64,000 nucleotides of DNA from Blastococcus_B deserti (lineage in GTDB: Bacteria; Actinomycetota; Actinomycetes; Mycobacteriales; Geodermatophilaceae), in assembly GCF_042682525.1 (NCBI RefSeq), contig NZ_JBHUHP010000030.1:372001-436000 (forward strand), written 5' to 3'. The notes under the pieces were generated by a model. It ran no database searches, was not told the DNA's origin, and saw only the letters and a list, made by a program, of their open reading frames with translations. This document shows positions 49,532-58,840 of this stretch, one piece after another; positions within the stretch are counted from its first letter, which is position 1, and every line of letters starts with the position of its first letter. Position numbers and translations under genes: made by a program.

Positions 49532-50511
49532 CCACCGGTGCCCGCAGCGGTCTGGACGACACCGCGGCCGCGCCCGGACCGGCAGCTCCGGACGGCCCCG
49601 CCGGACCGCAGAGCGACGTACCGCCCGGGCTGGACCCCACCACGACGGAGGTCCAGCCACTCGAGATCGTCGTCGTCACCGGCCTCTCCGGCGCGGGCAA
49701 GCTCAGCGCCGGCCGCGTCCTCGAGGACCTCGGCTGGTTCGTCGTCGACAACCTTCCGCCGGCGCTGCTCCAGCCGATGGTGGAGCTCGGCGCGCGCGGG
49801 GACATCCGGCGGTTCGCCGCCGTCGTCGACGTGCGCAGCCGTGCCTTCTCGAGCGACCTCCAGGAGGCCATCCGCGTCCTCGCGGACGCCGGTAACCGGC
49901 CGCGGGTCATCTACGTCCACGCGCGCGACGACGTCCTCGTGCGGCGGTACGAGTCCGTGCGCCGCGAGCACCCGCTGCAGGGCAACGGCACCCTCATCGA
50001 CGGAATCTCCGAGGAACGGGCTCTGCTGACGGGGATCGCGGGGGAGGCCGACCTCTGGGTCGACACCAGCGACCTCAACGTGCACCAACTGCGGGCCACG
50101 CTCGAGAACGCCTTCGCCCGCGAGGGTGGCACCCCGCCGCTCACCGCGACGGTCATGAGCTTCGGCTTCAAGTACGGCCTGCCGCTGGACGCGGACCTGG
50201 TCGTCGACGCCCGGTTCCTGCCGAATCCGCACTGGATCCCCGAGCTGCGCCCCAAGACCGGCAAGGACGCGGACGTGAGCGACTACGTCCTGGGCCAGCC
50301 CGACGCCAGGGAATTCCTCGACCGGTACACCGACGTGCTGCGGCTGCTGATCCCGGGCTACCGCCGGGAGGGCAAGCGGTACCTCACGCTCGCCGTCGGC
50401 TGCACCGGCGGAAAGCACCGGAGCGTGGCCATCGCCGAGGAGTTCGCGCGGCGCCTCACCGCGGAGGGACTCACCGCCGCCGCCCGCCACCGCGATCTGG
50501 GCCGCGAGTAG
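49528..50511 (+). CDS. rapZ: RapZ/YvcJ-type nucleotide-binding protein
   Basis: A 327-residue P-loop protein; the family norm is about 285, and the excess is a ~44-residue disordered N-terminal extension. The core starts 'LEIVVVTGLSGAGK' and includes 'LEDLGWFVVDNLPPALLQPM', 'SFGFKYGLPLDADLVVDARF', 'PNPHWIPELRPKTGKD' and 'GCTGGKHRSVAIAEEFAR', the last being the C-terminal RapZ RNA/regulator-binding signature. The Walker A reads GLSGAGKL (G52-L59): the Ser/Thr that normally follows Lys is Leu, with Ser one position later. RapZ/YvcJ proteins link nucleotide or cell-wall precursor sensing to regulation. It overlaps uvrC and yvcK. Confidence 0.95.
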   Translation: MTTGARSGLDDTAAAPGPAAPDGPAGPQSDVPPGLDPTTTEVQPLEIVVVTGLSGAGKLSAGRVLEDLGWFVVDNLPPALLQPMVELGARGDIRRFAAVVDVRSRAFSSDLQEAIRVLADAGNRPRVIYVHARDDVLVRRYESVRREHPLQGNGTLIDGISEERALLTGIAGEADLWVDTSDLNVHQLRATLENAFAREGGTPPLTATVMSFGFKYGLPLDADLVVDARFLPNPHWIPELRPKTGKDADVSDYVLGQPDAREFLDRYTDVLRLLIPGYRREGKRYLTLAVGCTGGKHRSVAIAEEFARRLTAEGLTAAARHRDLGRE

Positions 50512-51464
50512 TGGGCGGTACGAACCCCCGGGTCGTCGCCTTCGGCGGTGGCCACGGGCTGGCTGCCGCGCTCGGGGCCTGGCGGCGGATCACCACGGAG
50601 CTCACCGCGGTCGTCACCGTGGCCGACGACGGCGGGTCCTCCGGCCGGATCCGCCGCGAGATGCCGGTGCTGCCTCCCGGCGACCTCCGGATGGCGCTGG
50701 CGGCCCTGGCCGGGGACAGCGCGCGGGGGCAGGAGCTCGCTGCGCTCCTGCAGCACCGGCTGGGCGGTACCGGCGTGCTCGCGGGGCACCCGGTGGGCAA
50801 CCTCATGCTCACCGGCCTGACCGAGATGCACGGCGGCGACAGCACCCGGGCCCTCGACTACCTGGGGGAGCTGCTCGGCTGCTGCGGGCGGGTCCTGCCG
50901 ATGGCCGACGTCCCGCTCGACCTCGTGGCCCGCGTCGAGACCACCGACCCCGATGACCCCGAGCGCACCCGCACGATCCGCGGGCAGGTCGCCATCGCCG
51001 CGACGCCCGGGCACGTCAGCGAGATCCTCGTCTCACCGCCGGACCCGCCGGTGCACCCCGCCGTGCTCGAGGCCATCGCCGCGGCCGACGTCGTGTCGCT
51101 GGGCCCCGGGTCCTGGTACACCTCCGTCCTGCCGCACCTGCTGGTCCCGCGGCTGCGTGCGGCGCTGGCCGCGACGCAGGCACGGGTGGTGGTGGTGCTC
51201 AATCTCGTTCCGCAGCCCGGTGAGACCGACGGCTTCTCGCCCGAGGAGCACCTCAGCGTGCTGCAGGCGCACCTGAACGGGGTGGCGTTGCACACGGTGA
51301 TCGCGGATGCTGACTCGGTGGTTGACCGTCGTGGTCTCCTGTCAGCAGTGCGCGAGTGCGGTGCCGAGCTCGTCCTGGCTTCGGTCGCCGAGCTCGACGG
51401 CGCACCACGGCACGATCCGGTGCGCCTGTCGGCGGCGCTGGCCTCCGTGGTCGGTGCGCGGTAA
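50511..51464 (+). CDS. YvcK-type gluconeogenesis/cell-shape factor
   Basis: A 317-residue CofD/YvcK family protein (UDP-sugar-binding regulator needed on gluconeogenic carbon and for wall synthesis). Family motifs are 'VVAFGGGHGLAAALGAWR', 'VTVADDGGSSGRIRREMPVL', 'PPGDLRMALAALAGD', 'GHPVGNLMLTGLTEM', 'LGPGSWYTSVLPHLLVP' and 'NLVPQPGETDGFS'. GTG 50511 shares one base with the rapZ stop (TAGTG). The uvrC-rapZ-yvcK-whiA order is the standard actinobacterial arrangement. The substrate is presumably UDP-GlcNAc, as known for Bacillus and mycobacterial homologues. Confidence 0.94.
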   Translation: MGGTNPRVVAFGGGHGLAAALGAWRRITTELTAVVTVADDGGSSGRIRREMPVLPPGDLRMALAALAGDSARGQELAALLQHRLGGTGVLAGHPVGNLMLTGLTEMHGGDSTRALDYLGELLGCCGRVLPMADVPLDLVARVETTDPDDPERTRTIRGQVAIAATPGHVSEILVSPPDPPVHPAVLEAIAAADVVSLGPGSWYTSVLPHLLVPRLRAALAATQARVVVVLNLVPQPGETDGFSPEEHLSVLQAHLNGVALHTVIADADSVVDRRGLLSAVRECGAELVLASVAELDGAPRHDPVRLSAALASVVGAR

Positions 51465-51553
51465 GGAGTACGGATGTCCGACCGGGTACCGGAACTGACG
51501 GCGATAGCTTCCGATCCCGGGCGGTCGGTACGAGGGGGAAGGAGACGCCGCAC

Positions 51554-52534
51554 ATGGCGATGACCGCAATGGTCAAGGACGAGCTCTCACGGGTCGAGTG
51601 CACGAAGACCTCGGAGCGCAAGGCAGAGGTCACCGCGCTGCTGCGCTTCTCGGGTGGCCTGCACATCGTGGGCGGGCGGGTGGTCATCGAGGCCGAGCTC
51701 GACACGGGCTCGGTGGCCAGGCGCCTGCGCCGCGACATCAGCGAGGTGTACGGCTACACCAGCGGGGTCAGCGTGCTCGCCGGCGGCAACATCCGCCGGG
51801 GCGTGCGCTACCTCGTGCGGATCGCCAAGCACGGTGAAGGCCTGGCCCGTCAGACCGGGCTGGTCGACCAGCGCGGACGGCCCGTCCGCGGCCTGCCGCC
51901 GGCGGTCGTCTCCGGCGGTATCAACGACGCCGAGGCCGCCTGGCGCGGCGCGTTCCTGGCCCACGGGTCGCTCACCGAGCCGGGCCGGTCCTCCTCCCTG
52001 GAGGTGACCTGCCCCGGCCCGGAGGCGGCGATGGCGCTCGTCGGTGCCGCGCGCCGGCTCGGCATCCCCGCCAAGGCGCGGGAGGTCCGCGGCGCCGACC
52101 GGGTCGTCATCCGGGACGGTGACGCGATCAGCGCGCTGCTCACCCGCATGGGTGCCCACGACGCCGTCCTCGCCTGGGAGGAGCGGCGGATGCGCCGCGA
52201 GGTCCGGGCCACGGCCAACCGGCTGGCCAACTTCGACGACGCGAACCTGCGCCGCTCCGCCCGTGCCGCCGTGGCCGCCAGCGCCCGCGTGGAGCGCGCG
52301 CTGGAGATCCTCGCCAACGACGCCCCCGAGCACCTGCTCGTCGCCGGCCGGCTGCGGCTGGAGTTCGGCCAGGCGTCGCTCGAGGAGCTCGGTCAGCGCG
52401 CCGACCCGCCGATGACCAAGGACGCGGTCGCCGGGCGGATCCGCCGCCTGCTCGCGATGGCCGACAAGCGGGCCAAGGACCTCGGCATCCCGGACACGGA
52501 GTCCGTCGTCACCGACGACATGCTGGCGCAGTAA
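51554..52534 (+). CDS. whiA: Sporulation/cell-division transcription factor WhiA
   Basis: A 326-residue WhiA protein. The N-terminal LAGLIDADG homing-endonuclease-like domain ('TKTSERKAEVTALLRFSGGL', 'AAWRGAFLAHGSLTEPG') lacks nuclease activity in the family. The C-terminal helix-turn-helix ('RRLRLEFGQASLEELGQRAD' region, then 'MTKDAVAGRIRRLLAMADK') binds DNA and regulates division genes with WhiB. ATG 51554 ('MAMTAMVKDELSRV') matches family starts. A GGGGGAAGGAG run lies upstream. The TAA stop is followed at once by a repeat copy. WhiA is also present in non-sporulating actinobacteria, where it affects division. Confidence 0.96.
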   Translation: MAMTAMVKDELSRVECTKTSERKAEVTALLRFSGGLHIVGGRVVIEAELDTGSVARRLRRDISEVYGYTSGVSVLAGGNIRRGVRYLVRIAKHGEGLARQTGLVDQRGRPVRGLPPAVVSGGINDAEAAWRGAFLAHGSLTEPGRSSSLEVTCPGPEAAMALVGAARRLGIPAKAREVRGADRVVIRDGDAISALLTRMGAHDAVLAWEERRMRREVRATANRLANFDDANLRRSARAAVAASARVERALEILANDAPEHLLVAGRLRLEFGQASLEELGQRADPPMTKDAVAGRIRRLLAMADKRAKDLGIPDTESVVTDDMLAQ

Positions 52535-52586
52535 GAGGACTCCCTGCCCCCACCGCTCGCAAGCTCGCGGCGGGGCACTGCAGGAG
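52532..52586 (+). repeat. Stop-codon-linked repeat, copy D (whiA end)
   Basis: Begins TAAGAGGACTCCCTGCCCCC, TAA being the whiA stop, then CGCTCGCAAGCTCGCGGCGGGG and CACTGCAGG. It matches the minus-strand copies, but the AGAAAGGA element is shortened to AGAGGA. Confidence 0.75.
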
Positions 52587-52757
52587 CCGTGCGTCCGCAT
52601 CCCCTCCGCCCCGAGGGCGGGCCGGGACGAGCGGGGGCGCCTGCCCGGGCGACGGGAGCCGGTTCGGAGCCGGACCGATAGGGTTTCCGCGAGCGAGGCC
52701 GCGCGCCGATGCGCGGCCCCCGGTGCGGGAACTTCATCGGTCAATGGGAGGTCTGCA
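52535..52757 (+). promoter_or_regulatory. whiA-gap intergenic region
   Basis: After the repeat copy, a -10-like GATAGGGT lies near 52676-52683 and a hairpin GGCCGCGC-GCCGAT-GCGCGGCC lies near 52698-52719. A ribosome site GGGAGG with 6-nt spacing precedes the gap GTG (52758). This is the likely promoter and leader of the gap-pgk-tpiA operon. Confidence 0.45.
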
Positions 52758-53762
<1,005 letters not shown>

Positions 53763-53764
53763 CG

Positions 53765-54970
53765 ATGCGATCTCTGGACGACCTCCTCGCCGAGGGCGTC
53801 TCGGGCCGGCGCGTGTTCCTGCGCGCCGACCTGAACGTCCCGCTGGACAAGACCACCCGGGCCATCACCGACGACGGCCGGATCCGCGCCAGCCTGCCCA
53901 CGGTGCAGGCGCTGCGCGACGCCGGCGCGCGGGTGATCGTCTCCGCGCACCTCGGGCGGCCCAAGGGCGCCCCCGACCCGCAGTTCTCCCTCGCGCCGGT
54001 GGCGGCGCGGCTGGGCGAGCTGCTGGGCACGACGGTCCCCCTGACCGCCGACGTCGCCGGCGACGACGCCCGCGCGAAGGCCGAGGCCCTCGGCGACGGC
54101 GACGTCCTCCTGCTGGAGAACGTGCGCTTCGAGGCCGCGGAGACGTCGAAGGACGACGCCGAGCGCGGAAAGCTGGCCGACCGGTTCGCCGCCCTCGCCG
54201 ACGTGTACGTCGACGACGCCTTCGGGGCGGTGCACCGCAAGCACGCGTCCGTGTTCGACGTGGCGCAGCGCCTGCCGCGCTACGCCGGCCGGCTGGTGGC
54301 CCGCGAGCTCGAGGTGCTCACCCGGCTGACCACCGACCCGCTGCGGCCGTACGTCGTCGTCCTCGGCGGCTCCAAGGTCAGCGACAAGCTCGCGGTCATC
54401 GAGGCGCTGCTGCCCAAGGTCGACCGGCTGCTGGTCGGTGGCGGGATGTGCTTCACCTTCCTCGCCGCGCAGGGCCACGGGGTGGGCAGGTCCCTGCTCG
54501 AGGCCGACCAGGTCGACACCTGTCGCCGGCTCCTGGCCGAGGCCGGCGACCGCATCGTGCTGCCGGTCGACGTCGTCTGCGCGCCGGAGTTCAGCGCCGA
54601 GGTCGAGACCACCGTCGTCCCTGTCGACGCGATCCCCGACGGCCAGATGGGGCTCGACGTCGGCCCGCGCACCGTCGAGGCGTTCGGCGCGGAACTGGGC
54701 AACGCCCGCACGGTGTTCTGGAACGGCCCGATGGGCGTGTTCGAGCTGGCGCCCTTCCAGGCCGGCACCCGCGGCGTCGCGCAGGCCGTCGCCGCGGTCG
54801 ACGGGCTGTCGGTCGTCGGTGGGGGCGACTCCGCCGCCGCCGTCCGTCAGCTCGGTCTGGACGAGGACGCCTACGGCCACATCAGCACCGGCGGCGGCGC
54901 GTCGCTGGAGTACCTCGAGGGCCGGGAGCTGCCCGGTCTGGTCGTGCTCGCCGACGGATCGGGGCAGTGA
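53765..54970 (+). CDS. pgk: Phosphoglycerate kinase
   Basis: A 401-residue PGK, transferring phosphate from 1,3-bisphosphoglycerate to ADP. N-domain substrate basic patch 'RVFLRADLNVPLD', 'SAHLGRPKGAPDPQFSLAPV' and 'LLENVRFEAAETSKDD'; C-domain nucleotide site 'VLGGSKVSDKLAVIEALL', 'VFWNGPMGVFELAPFQAGT' and 'SVVGGGDSAAAVRQLG'. Length is normal. ATG 53765 follows the gap stop by two bases, and the TGA overlaps the tpiA ATG (TGATG). It is part of the tight gap-pgk-tpiA glycolytic operon. Confidence 0.98.
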   Translation: MRSLDDLLAEGVSGRRVFLRADLNVPLDKTTRAITDDGRIRASLPTVQALRDAGARVIVSAHLGRPKGAPDPQFSLAPVAARLGELLGTTVPLTADVAGDDARAKAEALGDGDVLLLENVRFEAAETSKDDAERGKLADRFAALADVYVDDAFGAVHRKHASVFDVAQRLPRYAGRLVARELEVLTRLTTDPLRPYVVVLGGSKVSDKLAVIEALLPKVDRLLVGGGMCFTFLAAQGHGVGRSLLEADQVDTCRRLLAEAGDRIVLPVDVVCAPEFSAEVETTVVPVDAIPDGQMGLDVGPRTVEAFGAELGNARTVFWNGPMGVFELAPFQAGTRGVAQAVAAVDGLSVVGGGDSAAAVRQLGLDEDAYGHISTGGGASLEYLEGRELPGLVVLADGSGQ

Positions 54971-55818
54971 TGGCGCGCAAGGAACGGTCGGCGCCGAGGC
55001 GCGGCGCCTTCCAGGGGGAGGACCGGCGGACGCTCATCGCCGGCAACTGGAAGATGAACCTGACGCACCTCGAGGCCATCGGCCTGGTGCAGAAGCTGGC
55101 GTTCAGCGTTCCCGAAGCGGTGCTCGACACCGCCGAGGTCGTCGTCCTGCCGCCGTTCACCGCGCTGCGCAGCGTGCAGACGCTGGTGACCGGCGACAAG
55201 CTCCCCGTCGGCTACGGCGCGCAGGACCTGTCCGTGCACGACTCCGGCGCCTACACCGGTGAGGTCAGCGGCGGGATGCTCGCGGCGCTGGCCTGCCAGT
55301 ACGTCACCGTCGGCCACTCCGAGCGGCGGGCCATGCACCACGAGGACGACGCGGTGGTCGCGGCCAAGGCGCAGGCGGCCCTGCGGCACGGCATCGTGCC
55401 GATCGTCTGCGTGGGGGAGGGGCTCGACGTCCGGCGCGCCGGGGAGCACGTGGCCTTCTGCACCAGCCAGCTCGATGCCTCGCTGGAGGGCCTGACTGCG
55501 GAGCAGATCGGCGGGGGCGGCCCGGACGGTGCGCCGATCGTCATCGCGTACGAGCCGGTCTGGGCCATCGGAACCGGCGAGGTCGCCACCCCCGAGGACG
55601 CGCAAGAGGTCTGCGGAGCACTCCGGGCGCGGCTCGCCGAGCGGTTCGGCCCGGAGACGGCCGCCTCCGTCCGTATCCTCTATGGCGGGTCGGTGAAGGC
55701 CGCGAGCACGGCCGGGATCCTGGCCGGGCCGGACATCGACGGTGCACTCGTCGGCGGCGCCAGCCTGGACGCCGACGAGTTCGCGCAGATCTGTCGGATC
55801 GCCGCCGACGGCAGCTGA
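54970..55818 (+). CDS. tpiA: Triose-phosphate isomerase
   Basis: A 282-residue TIM barrel, about 20 residues longer than usual because of a basic N-terminal extension 'MARKERSAPRRGAFQGEDRR' before 'TLIAGNWKMNLTHLEA', which contains the conserved Asn/Lys. The catalytic His is in 'VTVGHSERRAMHHED', the catalytic Glu in 'IVIAYEPVWAIGTGEVATPE', and the phosphate loop 'ILYGGSVKAASTAGI'. ATG 54970 overlaps the pgk stop. An internal start would remove the extension but no ribosome site supports one. It interconverts DHAP and GAP. Confidence 0.97.
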   Translation: MARKERSAPRRGAFQGEDRRTLIAGNWKMNLTHLEAIGLVQKLAFSVPEAVLDTAEVVVLPPFTALRSVQTLVTGDKLPVGYGAQDLSVHDSGAYTGEVSGGMLAALACQYVTVGHSERRAMHHEDDAVVAAKAQAALRHGIVPIVCVGEGLDVRRAGEHVAFCTSQLDASLEGLTAEQIGGGGPDGAPIVIAYEPVWAIGTGEVATPEDAQEVCGALRARLAERFGPETAASVRILYGGSVKAASTAGILAGPDIDGALVGGASLDADEFAQICRIAADGS

Positions 55819-55867
55819 GCCCCGCTGCCGCCGCCGGCCGCATGTGGGTGGGGGCGGGCAGCAGGCA

Positions 55868-57649
55868 GTGGAGAGCACCCTGGAGCGGCTGCGGAGGCGG
55901 CTCCCGGCGTGGGCGCGCGACTGGCCCCGCCGGCGCGTCCTGGCCGCCGCGGCCGGCGTCCTGCTCGTGGTCGTGATCGCCGTCAGCTGCGGTGGCGGAT
56001 CCGGCGGCCGCGCCGACGTCCCCGTGGTGGAGGGAACCCCCGATGCCGGGGTGACCGGTGTGCGCGCACCCTCCACGCAGACCGGGGACACGCTGCGGGT
56101 GGTGTCGGCCGAGGTCGACAGCCTCGATCCGCAGCGGTCCTACCTGCCCGGTGTCTGGAACCTCATGCGGCTCTACACCCGCACGCTGGTCACGTACTCC
56201 TCCGAGCCCGGCCACACCGACGAACTGGTCCCCGACCTCGCCACGGACCTCGGGACGGCGTCCGAGGACGGGCGGACCTGGACGTTCACCCTGCGCGACG
56301 GCGTTCGGTTCGAGAACGGCCGGTCCGTCACCAGCCGCGACCTCAAGTACGGCATCGAGCGCTCCTTCGCGTCCGACGTGATCGTCGGGGGACCCACCTA
56401 CGTCGTCGACCTGCTCGACGATCCCGCCAACCCCTACGCCGGCCCCTATCAGGACGAGTCGCCGGACAAGCTGGGCCTGGCCGCCATCGAGACCCCCGAC
56501 GACCGGACGATCGTCTTCCGGCTCCGGGCGCCGCAACCCGACTTCCCCTTCGTCATGGCCCTGCCGTCGAGCAGCCCCGTGCCCATCGAGGCCGACACCG
56601 CCGCCGAGTACGGCCGCGACCCGGTCTCCTCCGGGCCCTACGCCGTCAGCTCCGTGGACCCCGCGACCGGCATCCTGCTCGAGCGCAATCCCGAGTGGGA
56701 TCCCGACACCGACGCCGTCCGGACCGCGCTGCCCGACCGGGTCGTCGTCCGCACCGGGCTGACCGGGGTCGAGCGTGACCAGGCGCTGCTGGCCGGCTCT
56801 GCCGACGTGGACATGACGGGCACCGGCGTCCAGCCGGCGACCACGGCCCGGCTGGCCCTGGACGAGGACCACCCGGTCCGCGACCGGGTCGACGACACGA
56901 CCACCGGGGCGCTCCGGCTGCTGGCGCTGCCGACCGACGTGGCGCCGATGGACAACGCCGACTGCCGGGCCGCGGTGGCCGCGGCGGTGGACCGCGCGGC
57001 GGTGCAGGAGCGGCTCGGCGGCGCGGTCAACGCGGTCCGCCGGTCGCAGCTGTGGCCGCGCGGCCTGGGCGGTGGTCCCGAGGACCCGGATCCGGAACGG
57101 GACCTGTCCGCGGCCCGCGCCTCGCTCCAGGCCTGCGGGCAGCCCGACGGGTTCAGCACCGTCCTGGCGGTCGCCGACACGCCGACCAGCGTCGACGTCG
57201 CCGACCAGATCGCGGCGCAGCTGGCCGAGGTCGGGATCCAGGTGGAGGTCCGGCCGCTGAGCGCCACCACCTTCTACGCCACGGACGTCGGGAACCCCGC
57301 CAGCGTGGCCGCCAACGGCTTCGGGCTCGTCCTCGCCACGTGGACGGCGGACTTCCCGACGCCGGCCTCCTTCCTGACGCCGCTGGTCGACGGGCGCAGC
57401 ATCCGCGACGTCGGCAACACCAACTACGCCCGGCTCGACGACCCGGCGGTCAACGCGCTGGTGGACACGGCGCGGACGACGGGCGACCCGGCCGACTGGC
57501 GCGAGGTGGCCGCGGCGGTGCAGTCCATGTCGGTGTACGTCCCGCTGGCCGAGACACGGGTGCAGCTGGTCGCCGGCCAGCGACTGCGCAACGGCGTGGT
57601 GATGCAGCCCTACAGCGGCTACGACCTGGCCACCGCCGGCGTGCGCTGA
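55868..57649 (+). CDS. Family 5 extracellular solute-binding lipoprotein (orphan)
   Basis: A 593-residue SBP_bac_5 (oligopeptide/dipeptide/nickel-type) binding protein. The N-terminus has a basic stretch, a hydrophobic segment 'VLAAAAGVLLVVVIAVSC' and a Cys followed by Gly/Ser, consistent with a lipoprotein, though the lipobox (AVSC) is not ideal. The domain shows 'VDSLDPQRSYLPGVWNLMRL', 'LVPDLATDLGTASEDGRTWT', 'VRFENGRSVTSRDLKYGIER', and a C-terminal part with 'ADFPTPASFLTPLVDG'. No permease or ATPase gene accompanies it. It separates tpiA from secG, which are often adjacent in actinobacteria. Its transport partners must be encoded elsewhere. Confidence 0.9.
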   Translation: MESTLERLRRRLPAWARDWPRRRVLAAAAGVLLVVVIAVSCGGGSGGRADVPVVEGTPDAGVTGVRAPSTQTGDTLRVVSAEVDSLDPQRSYLPGVWNLMRLYTRTLVTYSSEPGHTDELVPDLATDLGTASEDGRTWTFTLRDGVRFENGRSVTSRDLKYGIERSFASDVIVGGPTYVVDLLDDPANPYAGPYQDESPDKLGLAAIETPDDRTIVFRLRAPQPDFPFVMALPSSSPVPIEADTAAEYGRDPVSSGPYAVSSVDPATGILLERNPEWDPDTDAVRTALPDRVVVRTGLTGVERDQALLAGSADVDMTGTGVQPATTARLALDEDHPVRDRVDDTTTGALRLLALPTDVAPMDNADCRAAVAAAVDRAAVQERLGGAVNAVRRSQLWPRGLGGGPEDPDPERDLSAARASLQACGQPDGFSTVLAVADTPTSVDVADQIAAQLAEVGIQVEVRPLSATTFYATDVGNPASVAANGFGLVLATWTADFPTPASFLTPLVDGRSIRDVGNTNYARLDDPAVNALVDTARTTGDPADWREVAAAVQSMSVYVPLAETRVQLVAGQRLRNGVVMQPYSGYDLATAGVR

Positions 57650-57792
57650 CCGGTCCGGGCTGGGGACGACCAGGTGCCGGTGAGGCACGGAGCGGGGCGG
57701 ATGCGCGCCGGGGCCGGGGGCCGCCGGGCGTCGGTTACGCTCGGAGGCCAGAGCCCGGTGTCGTCCTGCCGGCCGCCTAGCCTGGAGAACTC

Positions 57793-58026
57793 ATGATCGA
57801 GCTGGTCCTCAACGTGCTGCTGGTGCTCACCAGCGCGCTCCTCGTGGTGCTGATCCTGCTGCACCGGGGCAAGGGCGGCGGTCTGTCCTCGATGTTCGGC
57901 GGCGCGGTGTCCTCCTCGCTGAGCGGCTCCTCGGTCGTGGAGAAGAACCTCAACCGGCTGACGGTGTTCTGCGCCCTGATCTGGACCGTCTGCATCGTCG
58001 GGCTCGGCATCCTGCTCAAGGTGTAG
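57793..58026 (+). CDS. secG: Preprotein translocase subunit SecG
   Basis: A 77-residue two-helix membrane protein: helix 1 'LVLNVLLVLTSALLVVLILL', the conserved cytoplasmic loop 'HRGKGGGLSSMFGG', then 'NRLTVFCALIWTVCIVGLGI'. SecG stimulates SecYEG/SecA-driven export. The start ATG 57793 has GGAG upstream. A TAGCCT hexamer at 57777-57782, ending 10 nt before the ATG, could be a -10. Length and motif are typical of actinobacterial SecG. Confidence 0.94.
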   Translation: MIELVLNVLLVLTSALLVVLILLHRGKGGGLSSMFGGAVSSSLSGSSVVEKNLNRLTVFCALIWTVCIVGLGILLKV

Positions 58027-58103
58027 CCGGCTCTCGTGCGCCCCGGTCGCAGAACGAATCCATCCGGCACGAAAACGTGACCGGAGATCGTCCTTCGAGG
58101 CCC

Positions 58104-58109
58104 TAGACT
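58104..58109 (+). promoter_or_regulatory. -10-like TAGACT ahead of rbpA
   Basis: TAGACT lies 53 nt upstream of the rbpA GTG. GTGACC at 58077-58082 is a possible -35, but the 21-nt spacer is long. The sigR-type GGAAT...GTT promoter known for Streptomyces rbpA was not seen. Confidence 0.35.
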
Positions 58110-58162
58110 GCCCGCGCGGCCGTGATCGGCGGCGCGATCGGCGGAGGATGCAGGGGGCGCTC

Positions 58163-58504
58163 GTGGCTGGTGGCAACGCGATCCGGGGCACCCGGGTCGG
58201 AGCAGGTCCGATGGGTGAGGCAGAGCGCGGCGAGGCGGCACCGCGGAACCGCATCTCGTTCTGGTGCGCGAACCGGCACGAGACGCGGGTCGCCTTCGCG
58301 TCGGACGCCGACGTGCCCGAGCTCTGGGACTGCCCGCGCTGCGGCCTCCCGGCCGGACAGGACCAGCAGAACCCGCCGCCGGCGCCGCGGACCGAGCCCT
58401 ACAAGACCCACCTGGCCTACGTGCGGGAGCGGCGCAGCGACGCCGACGGTGACGCCCTGCTCGAGGAAGCCCTCACCCGGCTGCACCAGCGCCGCGGCGC
58501 CTGA
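58163..58504 (+). CDS. rbpA: RNA polymerase-binding protein RbpA
   Basis: A 113-residue RbpA, an essential actinobacterial factor that binds sigma-A/sigma-B and RNA polymerase and stabilises open promoter complexes. Start 'MAGGNAIRGTRVGAGPMGEA' aligns with Streptomyces RbpA, so GTG 58163 is chosen over ATG 58148. Zinc ligands are seen in 'FWCANRHETRV' and 'WDCPRCGLPAGQD'. The basic linker and sigma-binding helix are 'RTEPYKTHLAYVRERRSD'. The zinc-ribbon form is the Streptomyces type rather than the zinc-free mycobacterial form. Confidence 0.97.
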   Translation: MAGGNAIRGTRVGAGPMGEAERGEAAPRNRISFWCANRHETRVAFASDADVPELWDCPRCGLPAGQDQQNPPPAPRTEPYKTHLAYVRERRSDADGDALLEEALTRLHQRRGA

Positions 58505-58522
58505 GGCCGGCGGCCGCCCGCC

Positions 58523-58714
58523 TCAGTCGCCCCGACGGGGGCCGGGGACGGGTGAGCGGGCGACCCACCGCGCCGATTCGACGTCCCAGTACTCCGACCG
58601 GGGACGCGGGCCCCGGGGGAGCGCCCCTGGCTCGGTCCAGGCGACGGAGGCGCGGGGCGCCGGGACGAGGTCGGCGGCGGCGAGGTCCGGGACGGTCTGG
58701 TCGTCGAGGGTCAT
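58523..58714 (-). CDS. Small hypothetical protein
   Basis: A 63-residue protein starting 'MTLDDQTVPDLAAADLVPAP' with a C-terminal 'YWDVESARWVARSPVPGPRR'. ATG 58714 has AGGAG 7 nt upstream. It is convergent with rbpA (18 bp) and 126 bp after the PIG-L gene. There is no membrane helix or zinc motif, and the family is not recognised. A good ribosome site and ordered composition make it more likely real than chance. Confidence 0.6.
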   Translation of the reverse strand: MTLDDQTVPDLAAADLVPAPRASVAWTEPGALPRGPRPRSEYWDVESARWVARSPVPGPRRGD

Positions 58715-58840
58715 GGGTGCGCTCCTGGTGCACATGAGTCCGGCACGGCCGGACTGGGCGGCAGCATGCCGCGCCCGCCGGGAAGAGGGCACGCGCCGTC
58801 CCCCCGGATACGTGCGTGCGCCGCCGCCTGCGGCTGGTCG

